Source: Marthasterias glacialis (taxonomy: Eukaryota; Echinodermata; Asteroidea; Forcipulatida; Asteriidae). Taken from it: a DNA stretch of 64,000 bases. The stretch's first letter is position 1. Each line of letters opens with the position of its first letter. Made by a program: the position numbers and the translations under genes. The notes under the pieces were generated by a model. That model did not search any database and was not told the origin of the DNA. It saw only the letters and a list, made by a program, of their open reading frames with translations. Of the stretch, positions 1-11,627 are shown one piece after another. Location: positions 15,023,838 through 15,087,837 of the forward strand of contig OU452231.1 in NCBI GenBank assembly GCA_911728455.2. The letters run 5' to 3'.

Positions 1-2324
1 ATCTTCAAGGTGATAATAGAGATTGTAAAATTGGCCTTTGAACGAAAGCTTCCTGTTGTGTAAGAATGTGAGCTTCACGCTGGAGTGGTCAAACAATGTG
101 GTCCTCAGTGGTTGTATGTCCAAACAATTCGGTAACGAAAGGGTTAATCAGACAAAGGAAAAATTTCATTTAAGCTGAGTAATATTCTTTATTAATTTAT
201 TAAATTTTTGAAGCAGTTTAAAACACACACACACACAAAATCATTTACGTGTACGAATGCTTTCCAAGGTAAATATGCAGTGTCTTTTACAGTATTTCAA
301 ATAATACCACCCTCAGATTGGCCGACATTAAACCATTCAAACTTCATCTTCTGGGCCTACACACCAGGCTAGCTTCATGTAGCTACATGTAACTATGGTG
401 TAACACAGGCAGGGTACAGTACTATTTGCACACAACTGGCAGATGACTGTGTCAATCATGGCCTTGTTGGGACGTCCTGCATATATTAATAGTAACTACT
501 TGTGGGTCTGCGCTTCGCGGAAAAGTTTCAAACTCCCAAGAGCCGTTTTCAAATACATAAAATAACATGCTCTTTTTAAAATTCATTTGCTGGAATTAAT
601 TCATTTTTGGTTAAATGGGCTTGAGCACGGATCATATATCTTTAATGTTAAATTTTACATTTAAAACTTGTAGTGTTTAATCAATTTAACCTTCAAATAA
701 GTTACCAGTTCTACCCCCAACATAACAGTGACAGTATTTCTGGAAAGTTGTGGGGAGGGGATACGCACGACCATGAAAACTGTCGGCAATACATCAAAAG
801 ATAAGCATCTACTTTAACAAATAGATGGAACACAGGGGGGTGGGGGCTCAGGGGAATTGAACCCCCACCCCAAAGAGGGTCCTGAAAAAAGAAAAAAGGG
901 CAAGGGGTAGGAAAGAGAGAGGCAAAGGAGAAGAAGAAAAGTTGCAAATGTGTTGGTGTGGTTTTTTTTTTTTTTTTTTTACTATACGGAAGCAGATTTA
1001 GGAAATGACAAAATAGAATTCCTGGATTGCTATATTGCCAAGGCGAATTACTATTTCGCTCTGGCGAATAAGTATTTCACCTGAGTGAATTATAAAAATT
1101 TCCCCGGCCCAGGGCGAATAAGTGAGACGCCCGCCAGGCTATTTTATTTACTGTTTTGCCCCGATGACTTCGCCCGGGGATTAGTATTTCGCCCTGACGA
1201 TTTACCATTGTCAGTGTAAACGTTACTCATGATTATGACAATTTTCACCCGGACGATTTGCAACCCATTTTTTCCTGCCACGAATACACTTCCGGACCTT
1301 TATAAAATTTCAATATAATTGTTTGAATTTGCAACAACCGATTTTAACTATCATGATCGTTATTTTTCAAGAGAGAAAAAAGATTTTCGTAAATTTTTTG
1401 TTTTCGTCTGTGGTAATACTGCGCTTGTAGTCCATTGTTTTTGGACTGCACCATTATACCGAGGGCGAAAAATTTGTAGTTTTAAAAATGGACCACACTT
1501 ACATCATTGGAATTAAAAATTTAAATGGTAATCTTGCTTTTGTTTTCCATTATTTTGAACTTCCTCATTTGCCAATTAATTTTCATTCCCAATTAATTTT
1601 TAATATTTTTTCTTTATTAGTATAAAAAAGGTCGTTCCTGAACCGGTCCCTTTTGAAAATCACCCCTTTTAATAATGGTGTGGTACACTGACATTGTGCG
1701 CAAGGAATCGCAAGCAATAGGCTATTCCACGGGGAAAAAAATGTCTTGAGTGTACGTGGAGTTGTCCGAGTTGTCAAGAAACGAGTTGACGTAATGTATG
1801 ACCGATCCCGGTTGATTTGTGAGTAACTTTTCTTTCAGCCCGCAAATGCTACAGTACTAATCACAGTAAATTGAAAAGTTTGATTGATATGGATCACAGG
1901 CGCTTAAAAACATGTCTATTTCTCTGTTTTTAGTCATTTGGAGGCTTGATTTTTCAACCCCCAAAACGCCAAAAGCTCAGGCCCCTGGACCCCACCCATT
2001 AATTAGTTTGAGGCCCCCCCCCCTCCCCCACCCCACAGAATGAATCCTGGGTGTGCCGTTGAATAGATGGTTCCACAAAGCATAGGGTAACATCTAGATA
2101 TAGAGGTTCCATTGACAATTGACATACATAATTTGTACACAAAGGACACTGCAGAGTTTTTTCTCCTCCCCCTCCTGACCAAATTTTTGACCCCTGTTGA
2201 TTGACACCCCTCTAGGATGTATGGCATGGTCAAGTTTAGGATATCATGGAATATGAGCTGGCTTGAGGGTAGGATGTGGTTAGGACAATGAAAACAATAA
2301 CATGTGTCAGCAAGTGGGGTTTAC
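1..2324. other. Intergenic, no gene recognised
   Basis: No convincing exon is visible here. The stretch holds a T19 run at 962-980, a CA run near 225, and a degenerate patch at about 1035-1260 in which the motif GGGCGAA and its complement recur in both orientations near ATTAGTATTTCG-like words, like an old MITE. C-rich runs near 840 and 2015 have no clear partners. The short open frames have low-complexity composition and are judged fortuitous. Confidence 0.5.
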
Positions 2325-2452
2325 CTCAAAACAGTTGTAGTTTGCAGTAAAGCGGACGGTGGAAGGTGTAAAAAGTTATCATCGCTATCTTCTTCCTCTG
2401 GGTAAGTACATGAGTCATCTTTACAATTTTCAGTCATGTTAATGTCGTTCAC
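2325..2452 (-). CDS. Candidate internal or first coding exon of an unknown minus-strand gene
   Basis: Read on the minus strand, a pyrimidine-rich acceptor (TTCTTTTTAG) precedes 128 bases that are open in one frame, and a GTAAAC donor follows. The frame gives about 42 residues with a Met at the sixth codon, an acidic stretch (PEEEDSDDN) and then LHLPPSALLQTTTV. Nothing identifies a family. The balanced amino-acid composition and the paired splice signals are the only support. No partner exon was found in the window, so the rest of the gene would lie beyond position 1 or be far away. It could be chance, since random 128-base stretches bounded by AG and GT are common. Confidence 0.25.
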
Positions 2453-2606
2453 CTAAAAAGAACAATACAAGAAGAATCAAATATTCTATTCCACTTATAT
2501 GTACATCAAGTTCCTCGCAGTTGATTTCACAAAACATTACACAACTGCACAAGTCCACTTGCACCACATGTATTTATAATCAATTTTACAAGACTAGTGC
2601 CAGTTG

Positions 2607-2916
2607 CTTAAAGCCCAAGCTCAACATTGGGAAAGTATCTGTAAATGCTTCCATTCTTCTCACAAATCAATGAAATATATATTAATATATGTAATAAATA
2701 TATGTAATAAAACCAACCTGTGAAGATGTCACCTCATTTCGTTGTTTCATTCAGGAGATATAAGTAAGAATGCATGCAGCACTTTTTGTAACACTTCAGG
2801 CAGAAACATTTCAAGGAAAGTTTTCTACCATCATTATCTGTATACCATGTAAGGTGTATGTAAATCTGTGAACATTTATGTTTTTCTTTCTTACCAATGT
2901 TGAGCTGGGCTTTAAG
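2607..2916. mobile_element. MITE with about 24 bp terminal inverted repeats
   Basis: The left end, CTTAAAGCCCAAGCTCAACA, is answered at 2894-2916 by its near-perfect reverse complement (TGTTGAGCTGGGCTTTAAG). That makes a 310 bp non-coding element. No clear target duplication was found, so the superfamily is unassigned. Confidence 0.55.
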
Positions 2917-3969
2917 TAAGAATTTCAATTTATGTCATTGTTTTGAAGACCATAAGTAAAAAGTTGTTTACCCTGCCATTCAGCTGAACTCACATACCAT
3001 ACGCAATCCCCCTGCACAAACAGTGGGTAAAATTTGTTCTGTTTTTGCTGTGATGCATTAAACCATTGAACACTCTTACCACCCACAACTGACAACTTCC
3101 TTTCCTCAGCTTTACACCAAAAAACAAGATGACAGGGTTGAATTTGCATATATTTAAATAAGCATCCATGCAACTTAAACTTCCTTGATTTTTCAATCAT
3201 TCAATATAATTTTAAACATGTTAATACATACATTTTAATATTTTTATTTTGAAAAATCTATCGATTACAACTACATGTAGGGTACTTGTTAAACACATTT
3301 TAATTATATCTTTAACCAAATCTCAAATACGAACCAGAAACACATACCAACGAAACAAATTTGATTGCAAACACTTCTAAAATGTTTGCCAGTTGACGAT
3401 CATGAATAGTCGACCAGCCCGTTGCTGCTGGTAGTGATGAAATTGAATGAACTAAGTAACCATTTTTAATTGAATGATTTTATTTGTCCTTCTTGAGTTT
3501 TCGCTCAGAACCACATTTCTTTTGTTTTAGCCATAATAACCTTGACATTTTGACCTTAACTTCTGAGGGATCCCAAGACCAATCCACACACCAAGTTTGG
3601 AGTTGATATGTCGAGTCCTCTAGTTACCACTCCGACAATGTGTGTGCACACACACACACACCCTCCCATCTTTTTGATCGATGGTATCTATTGAGAACAA
3701 ATTTGAGAAGTAAAAAGAAGTTGTCCTCATAGAGAAGTTCAAAACCAGTGTCCCTCTGAGTATCAAAACCCCAATTTGGAAGAACAACAAATTGCTAAAT
3801 TAAAGAAAGCTGCAGTGGTAGCCGATAATTATGAATTAAATGAAAAAATTAAATGAGCTGTTGCAAACTGATTATCAACCACAAGGACCTGTTGTATAAA
3901 TGCAAAAAAATGTTAATGGCCTCATGTTTCATATTAACTTATCAATTAACTCACAAAAGTAATTGGCAT
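2917..3969. other. No gene recognised; dispersed repeat and CA microsatellite
   Basis: The stretch 3480-3640, with words such as CCAAGACCAATCCACA and CCAAGTTTGGAGTTGAT, reappears in reverse orientation at about 37790-37900. It is therefore a dispersed repeat rather than unique sequence. A short GTGTGTGCACACACAC palindromic microsatellite sits at 3641-3660. No exon was recognised. Confidence 0.4.
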
Positions 3970-4880
3970 AACTAATTTCCAGTTAAAGAGTTTCTACAAA
4001 AACAATGAGAAGGGCAAATCAGGTTCTGAAGCAGAGACTAGCACTGGAAATCCTGATGCATCGGATAAGCCTACATCACCAAGTGGAGCCAAGGAGGACC
4101 AAAGAAAAAGTTGTTTCCTGTACGTGATTCCCATCACAAAAAAGGCCACACCAAGGCCAGATGCTTCAAGTTATTGCTATTGAGCAAGAGCATTCTAAAA
4201 AGCCTGTCGCTTTTACGTAAGGACATTCTACTTTGTAGAAAGTCCAGGGAGGTCAATGGCAACCACATTTCTTCTTCGAATGTGTTTGATGAGATCAACC
4301 AAATTGATGAAATCTACAAAAATTTTGTTGATCGTGGTGATTTTTGCCTCCAATGATCTTGAGAATTGCTTAAGAGATTCCGGTTTCAAGTCATCTTGGC
4401 ATCAGAAAGACTCACGCAGGAGTCAAGATGCTTTTTTTTTTTGTAGTGGAATTCTGCAAGGCGTGCAGATGGTGGAAAAGGCACAGCCAACAAATTAGCC
4501 TGCACCAAAGATACCATTTTCTGCATTTGATGAGCCATTTACAAGACTCCTAAGGGGTTGTGCAGACCAATCTGCTCGACTGTGTCAAACTTAAAGGAAA
4601 TGTTGTCAAAGGCATGTTCTGTGGCACAACAACATCTCAAGGTATCTCAATAGGCCATGACGACAAAAGCAGATAAGAAATTTGAAGTCTGCATCTTTAA
4701 TGCCAACGAAAAAGTGCTAGTGCTATTGCATCTGCCTGGCGAGCCCCTTAAAGCAAAGCTTAGTGGGCCCTTCTGCATCAGAAGGAAACTCAATGATGTC
4801 AGTACCCCAGATCAAAGAAAAAATGCCAGTCCATATGTGTTTTATAACCACCTCAGTCCAAAATGTCGGTTAGAAGAGTA
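3970..4880 (+). pseudogene. Decayed Ty3/gypsy-type retrotransposon fragment (gag knuckle and integrase tail)
   Basis: Two separated pieces look like LTR-retrotransposon protein. Around 4105-4175 a frame contains KKGHTKARC, the second half of a retroviral-type CCHC zinc knuckle; the first cysteine lies in a different frame, so a frameshift separates the halves. From about 4655 a second frame reads KFEVCIFNANEKVLVLLHLP and then GEPLKAKLSGPFCIRRKLND. This resembles the integrase C-terminal segment of gypsy-class elements, where the product normally continues towards a chromodomain or stop. Protease, reverse transcriptase and the integrase core are missing between the pieces, stops are frequent, and no flanking LTRs were seen. 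It is an internally deleted relic. The gypsy assignment rests on these two motif-like stretches only. Confidence 0.55.
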
Positions 4881-5115
4881 AATCGCGGTTTTTTGGCCAG
4901 AGATTCTTCTCGATTCCGCAGACGCCGCCATTTTCGTTCTCTTGATTTCTCTTGGGTTTTTTGAAACTATTTCCCGCTTTGCAAACTATTTCCCCCAAAT
5001 GAAGTGTGTGCGGTGCGTGTGGTGCAGATTTCATGCACTAAGCTATATAAGTTCACCCCACGCGGCCGTGTTTCAACCAATCAGGATAAAGAACCTGGGA
5101 GAGGTGTGTTATAAA
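4832..5115 (+). repeat. Dispersed repeat D, copy 1
   Basis: This stretch matches 31640-31942 in opposite orientation over roughly 280 bp. Shared words include AAAATGTCGGTTAGAAGAGT, AACTATTTCCC, ATGCACTA and AACCAATCAGGATAAAGAACC. It abuts the gypsy relic at one end. Both copies carry the CCAATCAG word that also occurs in the tails of the hairpin-headed elements elsewhere in the window, so D may be a tail segment of that family. Confidence 0.6.
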
Positions 5116-5920
5116 TTTATGTGGCTCACCAAGTATTTATTTTATTACAGACCGCCACATTAACCCTATCGCTAAAATAAATCTGTGAACAAATTACTTA
5201 TGGCAGAAAGCATACAAAGATACATGGCATGTTATTTCAATCAAAAACTAGAAATTCCCGTTTTGACCGTAAGTAAAGATCAAATGGGGTCACGGTGTGC
5301 ATACAATTTGTCCAACATTACAAGACCTTTCATAGGCATCAAAGATTTTGAATGTTACATTTGTGGTTCTCGAGATATGTATTTTTTTAATTGTTTAACG
5401 TTTATGTAATGTAACGACGTCAGTCATCAATGACGTCATCATTCCAAAGAAATCGCGGTTCATTTACTCACTAAGATCTTTATACATGGTAATTTTCACA
5501 TTCATACAAGCTTTACTTTTGGAGAAAATTTGCTGCTGGCCGAACACTTCAATATAAACATCACTTTAAAGGATTATTACTAAAACAAAGCCACAGAAGA
5601 AATTTTGCAAATTTACATGTTATAGATTAATGAATTGCCCACTCATATTTAAAAAGAGGTAGCTCACTCAGTATTTATTTTAGACCGCTACATGTACATC
5701 ACCCCCACCGATAAGAAACAAACTTTACAAAGTGGGGTGATGTAGTGGTCTTTAATACAAGAACTTCCCAATGAGCCACCCTGTATTTTTGAATGTTACT
5801 AGGCAATTCATCAATCTGTGATATTAAAAATTTTAAAATGTTCTTCCGCAGCGTTTATGAGTTATGATCATATGAAGTTATGTGCCATGTTGCTAGTATG
5901 CTTTCTGTCATAAGTAATTT

Positions 5921-6299
5921 CAAGGGCGTTGATTGGTGGGGGACAGGGGGGGGGGGATATGTGTGTCCCCCCCCTCCCAACTTTTTAGAGTGGGGGGGGG
6001 GCAGAATATCAAATGTCCCCCCCCCACACTTTTTGACCCCCCAGAATAAAAAGCAACAATATACAGCATTTTGGGGAAAGTAAACACGAGTGGTTTCGGG
6101 TTTTTCATACATTTTTCTTCAAAGAACTGATAACGTTCAAATGGTAATGGGTGAAATGATTTTGTGTTTATTAAACATTGCCCTGTCGGCAGCTCATACG
6201 AAGATGGGCCACGCGCGGAATGCTATTTGGGCCGATTTCTAGCCAAGCTATTTCCGATCTTCCAAGGCTTGCACACAAACGTCCCCCCCACTTTTTGAG
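5921..6299. mobile_element. Insertion in the satellite with G/C homopolymer runs
   Basis: Satellite text (AAGTAATTTGTTAAG in neighbouring units) is split here, with TAATTT present on both sides (5915-5920 and 6300-6305), as expected for a target duplication. The 379 bp insert holds four runs of 8-11 G or C with GAGTGGGG and CACTTTTTGACC words near its ends, so the centre can fold back. No coding sequence. Confidence 0.5.
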
Positions 6300-6764
6300 T
6301 AATTTGTTAAGTTTTTTCTTAGATGTAGCGGTCTATGATACAAGAACTCCTAATTAGCCACCCTGTGTTTTTGAATGTACATGTAACTAGGCAACTTATC
6401 AATCTATAACATATTAAAATTTGAATATTTTCTTCAGCTGCGTTTTTGAGTTATGATTATTTTAAGTTAAGTGCCATGCTAAAAATGTATGCCTTTCCGT
6501 CTTCCTATAATTTGTAAATTTGTTCATTAGCGATGGGGGTAATGTAGCTGGCTATATCACCAGAAATACCCATTGAGCCTGCCTGTCTTTTTGCTCTGAT
6601 AGGCAATATATTTAGTCATACAAACCATATTTAATTTGAACATTTTCTTCCCCGGCGGCGTTTTTTAGTTATTAACCTTTGAAGTTATGTACCATGTTTT
6701 TTTTTTATGTTTTCTGTCATAGGTAATCTATTAAGTTTTTTTAGTGTATGGGGTGATGTAGTTA

Positions 6765-7076
6765 GGGAATAACAGTGCGAGGACCCGGTCTTCACTGCTT
6801 GGTAATGACCGGGGTGGTGGCTGGCCGCTGTTAACGACCAAGCCGGAGGTGCGGTCGTTAACAGCGGCCAGCCACCACCCAAGGTCATTACCAAGCAATG
6901 AAGACCGGGTCCTCGCACTGTTATTCCCATTAATAAATACCTTTTTAACAAAATAAACGGCTAAAATTGTCCATTTTGTAACTTTTCTTTCTCGGCGATA
7001 CTTTCTTGTTTTGTTAGCCGGTCTTTATATCGCGTTTTGACCAATCAGAATCCACAAACTGTCCTAGGTATTTATT
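6765..7076 (+). mobile_element. Hairpin-headed element, copy 1
   Basis: A 164 bp near-perfect palindrome (6765-6928) starts GGGAATAACAGTGCGAGGAC and ends with the reverse complement. It is followed by a ~148 bp unpaired tail that contains GACCAATCAGAATCCACAAA and ends near TCCTAGGTATTTATTAA. The insertion splits a satellite unit between GATGTAG and TGGTCTAT, which fixes the ends. The only mismatches noticed in the stem are near the loop and in the CAAGCAAT/CAAGCAGT words. Confidence 0.75.
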
Positions 7077-7855
7077 AATGGTCTATAATACAAGAACTCA
7101 CCAATAAGCCACCCTGTATTTTTGAATGTAACAAGGCAATTAATCAGTTTATAACATAAATGTTACAAATTTCTTCCTCTGTGTTTACGATCATTTGAAG
7201 TGCCATGCTAAAACGTTTGCCTTTCTCTCATAGTAATTTGTTACTTTTTTTCTTAGCGATGGGGGTAATGTAGCTGGCTATATCACACGAAATACCCAGT
7301 GAGCCACGCTGTGTTTTATTGAACCATTAATGTTTTTGAGTAATTGACCTTTAAAGTTATGTGCCATGTTTCTATTGTATGCTTTCTCTCAAAGTTTTTT
7401 CTTAGCGTATGGGGTTGTATAGAGGTCTATAATACAACAACTCCCCAATGAGCCACCATGTTTTGAATGTAACTAGGAGATTAATCAGTTTATAACATTT
7501 AGTACAAAAAAAATAATTTCCTCCTTCAGCGTTTTTGAGTTATGATCATTTGAAGTTATGGGCCATGTTGCTATTGTATGCTTTCTGTCATCAAGTAATT
7601 TGTTAAGTTGTTTTCTTAGCGATGGGGGTGATGTAGCGGTCTATACCACATGATATAAATGTACCTGGTGAGCCACTCTGTGTGTTTGCATCAGAAGCCA
7701 ATATATTCACCCATAAAATGTTACAAAAATGTGAACATTTTCTTCCACAGTGTTTTTGAGTTATGATCCATTAAAGTCACGTGCAATGTTTCTATTGTAT
7801 GCTTTCTGTCAAGTTTTTTTCTCAGCGATGGGGGTGATAAAGTGGTCTATGCTAA

Positions 7856-8388
7856 GGGAATAAAGGTGTGATGAAGAGGTTTTTAACTATTGTTTAAAAC
7901 CGATGAGGGGCCTGGTGGCCGATAATTGCCCGAGCCAAAGGCCAGGGCAATTATCGGCCACCAGGCCCCTCAGAGGTTTTAAACAATATTTAGTTAAAAA
8001 CCGATTCAGCACACCTTTATTCCCATTCATAAATGCCTTCCTGTCAAAAACATGCAAAAACCTTCAAAAATTTGGAACAAATCTGACAGTTTCTCAGCTC
8101 GACTCTGCGTTAAATTTCTATCCATATTTACGGGCCAATTCCTTGAACGGAATTTCGATCTTCATGTCTCTGCAGCTGTTATGGGCACTTGATGACCTCT
8201 CGGCCAATCAGAAACCCAACAGCTGGAAACACGTATACTTCTTTATTCTGATACAGGGGCTATATTTTTCGTTCGCAAGCTAGCCGGTTTTAAACACTTT
8301 TTACCGCGTTTATATCGCCCGTTTAAACATGGCCATGTGATGCCCTCTCGGCCAATCAGAATGGATAAACTGTCTCAGGTATCTATGA
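7856..8388 (+). mobile_element. Hairpin-headed element, copy 2 (divergent)
   Basis: A 169 bp palindrome (7856-8024) begins GGGAATAAAGGTGTGATG and ends CACACCTTTATTCCC. The tail is longer (about 360 bp) and carries two CCAATCAGAA words and a GATAAACTGTCTCAGGTAT end that resembles copy 1. The sequence between the ends differs from copies 1 and 3 while the plan is the same. It also interrupts the ~210 bp satellite (GTGGTCTAT on the left, ACAAGATAT on the right). Confidence 0.65.
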
Positions 8389-8722
8389 ATACAAGATATA
8401 CCTGTTGAGCCACCTTGTGTGATTTCATACGGCTATGAGTTGGCAATATGTTCACCCATAACACACCAAAATTGGAGCATTTTTTTCTTCAGCAGCATTT
8501 TTCAGTTATGATCCTTTGCAGCTACGTTCCAAAGTGTCTGTTAAGTTTTTTTCTTAGCGATGGGGGTGATGTAGAAGTCTATACCACTAGATATAGCTGG
8601 TGTTTGGTGAGCTACCCCGTGTGTTTGCACATGATTAGGCAATATATTCATTCATAACATAACCCCCTGAAAATTTGAACATTTTCTTCAGCAGCATGTT
8701 TGAGTTATGACCCTTTGAAGGG

Positions 8723-9044
8723 CAAAAATGCCGTATCCGGCTGCCACTTGACAGAATAAAGAGAGGAACAGGCACTTTGAACAATTACAAAGAGTCAAAA
8801 TCGTGAAAACTAAGCCATTTTCACGTGTACGTAGGGCTTGACAACGCTACTAACTAAATGTCATTTTAGTTCCGGCCACATGCTGAAATGTCTGATTGAT
8901 TTTTCTTTTAAAAAGGTCAATAATTAGCGTTTTAGATACCAATTCCTGGAGAGGAATATTAAAAAAAGGGAAATAAAGCCCACCATCCGATAACAAATCT
9001 AAAAAATCCCGTAGAAAGAGGCAGTCGGAAATGGAAACTTTTCC
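8723..9044. mobile_element. Probable short insertion in the satellite
   Basis: A satellite unit is broken after CCTTTGAAG and resumes at GAAGTTACTTGCAATG, leaving GAAG on both sides. The 5' end (GGCAAAAATGCCGTATCCGG) and the reverse complement of the 3' end (GGGAAAAGTTTCCATTTCCG) are loosely similar, as in an old TIR element. A short open frame inside has no recognisable domain. Confidence 0.4.
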
Positions 9045-9546
9045 CTTCGAAGTTACTTGCAATGTTTCTGTAGGCCTATTCTGTCGTAAGCAATCTATAA
9101 GTTTTTCCTAGCGATGGGGGTAATCATGGAGCTACAGCGGTCAATAATACAGAAATACCCAGTGAGCCACCCACTTTTTGTGCTAGGCATTACATTAATC
9201 CATAAAATATTTAAATTAGAAACTTTTCTTTAACTGCGCTTTCGGGTTATGATCGTTTGAAGTTACATGCCATGCTAAAAATGCCTTGTCCTGAATAAAG
9301 TTAATTTATAGAAATTGTTCATTGAATCACGTTCTTGTACAAAACAATCTGTCACAGTTTAAGTAATATAAATCATTTTTTTCGCAATCTTATTAAACAA
9401 AAAAAACTCTTTAGGCCCCTAATAAAATATTATGAGCGCAGCGTCATAAATGCGTGTATTAAACGAAAATTGTGATTGGTCTCATTAGGACACCGTGGTA
9501 ATTTTGCTGCGCGTGAATGTGAGGCTGAATCCGGTGCTACAGTACC

Positions 9547-9617
9547 TAGTTGCAATAATCGTAACCCTTCACCCTCCCGACGGTCGGGAGGATGGAGGGT
9601 TACGATTATCGCAACTA
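9547..9617. mobile_element. G-family miniature hairpin, copy G-a
   Basis: A 71 bp fold-back begins TAGTTGCAATAATCGTAACC and ends ATTATCGCAACTA. It is flanked by a perfect 9 bp duplication, TACAGTACC, at 9538-9546 and 9618-9626. This is the smallest form of the family, almost all stem. Confidence 0.8.
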
Positions 9618-9877
9618 TACAGTACCCTAAAATCAACAGAGAATAGTAGGAGATTTTTGGGTCACCCCTACCTGACTACCGACGTTTCATTCAAATCAAA
9701 GAATATATATTGCAATAAAAAAATTAATTAAAAAAAGCTGCCGACAATCTCGGCTTAATCTCACCTTCGATAAAAACAAAACTTAATTTTATAAGAAGTT
9801 ATACTAAAGTACTAGTGCAGTAGCGTAGTTAAATTATCACTGACAGTAGAAAAGTAAACAGTAAGTTAGCAGCAGAA

Positions 9878-9979
9878 AGACCAAGAACCTGGGGCGCTGA
9901 ACTCCTTTTTCGAGATTTTGACATCGACCGATAATGTCAAAAACTCAAAAAAGTGTTCAGCGCCCCAGTTACTGGGACT
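9878..9979. mobile_element. F-family miniature hairpin, copy F-a
   Basis: An inverted pair joins GGGGCGCTGAACTCCTTTTT to AAAGTGTTCAGCGCCCCAGT around a GACATCGACCGATAATGTC centre. The right end keeps GTTACTGGG; the left end is decayed. No target duplication is recognisable. Confidence 0.6.
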
Positions 9980-9999
9980 ACGTGGTCTAACTCTAACTC

Positions 10000-10080
10000 T
10001 AGTTGCGATAATCGTAACCCTCCATCCTCCCGACGGTCGGATACCGGAGGGAGGATGGAGGGTTACGATTATCGCAACTA
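10000..10080. mobile_element. G-family miniature hairpin, copy G-b
   Basis: The 81 bp element runs from TAGTTGCGATAATCGTAACC to ACGATTATCGCAACTA and has a perfect stem of about 35 bp. It is flanked by a perfect 9 bp duplication, CTCTAACTC, at 9991-9999 and 10081-10089, within a local CTAACT repeat that makes the duplication a little less certain than in G-a. Confidence 0.75.
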
Positions 10081-10425
10081 CTCTAACTCTACTAACTCTA
10101 AGCAGCAGCGATGATCATACTCACTCGTCGTCTCTAGTGAAATTGGTACACACTAGCAGATAATGTTCTCTATGTATGGTCTGACCATAAAGTTTTCTAT
10201 GGTCTGATGGCGCTTGCAGTCACGTCAGCTAGCCAGATTTGGACAACAAACGTAAACAATCAGCATGTGCACAGCACTGACTAGACTATATTTATAATAA
10301 TAGTAATACCTCTTGGCATGGTATATGGCTAAACAATCTAACTACTGCCCACTAGGTAGTCTTGATTCACGTCCTTTTTTTAATGTTCTATGCGTACATC
10401 GATGATTGCTGGCATTACACCTTTT

Positions 10426-10691
10426 GGTAGAGGGCGCGCTTTGATTCTCCTAACCAGAGCCAGCCGTGTGCTCTTTATGTCTGTGGTATGCTCCTAACGT
10501 ATGTTACATTACACAAGTGAGCAGTCTGCCCGCTGACACTTTTCCATTATTGCACGTGCTCATAAATATTGTAAATTTACAAGGTACGCACGGAATTTTC
10601 CGGGTAAGGGGGGTCAAGACCACAGACATAAAGAACCTATGTCTGTGGTCAAGACGTTTGTTTTGAGCTAGGTCCACGCGCGCCCTCTACC
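10426..10691. mobile_element. Small TIR element
   Basis: Ends GGTAGAGGGCGCGC and GCGCGCCCTCTACC are perfect inverted repeats 266 bp apart. Inside lies a second hairpin at about 10617-10654 (GACCACAGACATA ... TATGTCTGTGGTC), whose arm is also present upright at 10465-10482. No reading frame is supported. Confidence 0.6.
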
Positions 10692-11185
10692 GATGGGTGT
10701 TAACAACGAAAGGATATCAACGGCAAAAGGGTGCATGAGATAAACGGCAAACAAACGCCTTGCATCAAGACTAGGCATGGATAAGGCAATGGATATTTGC
10801 ATGCGCAAATGTATAAGGCATAGAAATATATGAATAATTAATTATTTTCAGGGCAACCCACCTACGGAAAAAAAATCACCAGCCGCGAGCGCCTTAAGGC
10901 TACACTGTCCATACCCATGGTGGCGAGGTTACCTTCTTTCCAACCTCGTTCTCAAGTGGTAAATGATCTCGCCGTTCCATTTTTTGGTACCGAGGTTGGC
11001 TCGATCAAAACCCCTGGAGTTTGTGACAAGAAAATCTCCATTCATAAAATTTAATACCCGCCGTCAGTTTGGGAAAATTAGGGCATTCCTATTGGTTGAA
11101 AGGTGGTCACATGACTGTTTAAGACCAATTTTAAACGGATGATAAAGACAGCTGGAGCTGTGAAGGCGCGTTTACGTGCTCATTA

Positions 11186-11229
11186 CATAGATATAGAATA
11201 TAAAGACGTCTTTATATTCTATATCTATG
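11186..11229. repeat. Perfect 44 bp palindrome
   Basis: CATAGATATAGAATATAAAG is followed immediately by ACGT and then its exact reverse complement, with no loop. Such a symmetrical site can extrude as a cruciform. It lies within the tail of hairpin-headed copy 3. Confidence 0.85.
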
Positions 11230-11408
11230 GCTCATTATAGCCACACGCGTGTTGGCGCACTAGCTAATGCAGGTGCTAATTTACGCGTAGCGCAATCAAT
11301 ACATAGCGGTACTCAATGTAAAGTCTATTAATACGCGCACGTACGACAACCGTTGAGCGTCGACTCTTCGCGAATTGGAGCCTGAGGATCAGGACGTGGC
11401 AAGAATAG

Positions 11409-11627
11409 ACCTTTCCCATGAAATATGTAAATTGGACACTGCGCGTGCGCACTTACATTTTGGTTGGCAAAATTTTTGAAACAGTGCGCCCTTTTGCATG
11501 GGATTGATGGGCGCGTGACGCGTACGCACTTTGTGCGTCTGCTTTGTGCACATTTCAATGGCGTTTGCCAACCAACAGGGTCTGTACGCATGCGTGAATG
11601 CAATTAGCATATTTCATGGGAAAGGTC
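11409..11627. mobile_element. 219 bp MITE with inverted ends
   Basis: GACCTTTCCCATGAAATAT at the left matches its reverse complement at the right end. Internal words such as GGTTGGCAAA and TTTGCCAACC and paired GCGCGTG/CGCGC blocks extend the pairing discontinuously, so most of the element can fold. Non-coding. Confidence 0.6.

Larger units (their letters stand above)
5640..9300. repeat. Degenerate tandem satellite, about 210 bp unit
   Basis: About twelve diverged units recur, each with the landmarks GCGATGGGGGTGATGTAG, GGTCTATAATACAAGAACT, GAGCCACCCTGT, TTTTGAGTTATGATC and ATGCTTTCTGTCATAAGTAATTTG in that order. Landmarks near 5745, 6328, 6538, 6755, 7258, 7410, 7621, 7829, 8560 and 9113 give spacings close to 210 bp where no element intervenes; one unit near 7300-7410 is shortened. 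At least four insertions interrupt the array and let their ends be read against the repeated unit. No protein is encoded. Confidence 0.75.

Noticed and set aside
9538..10090. Possible Rho-independent terminators or microRNA precursors
   Set aside because: The hairpins are perfect, repeated in several places and flanked by 9 bp duplications, so they are transposon-derived; terminators of this kind are also not used in animals.
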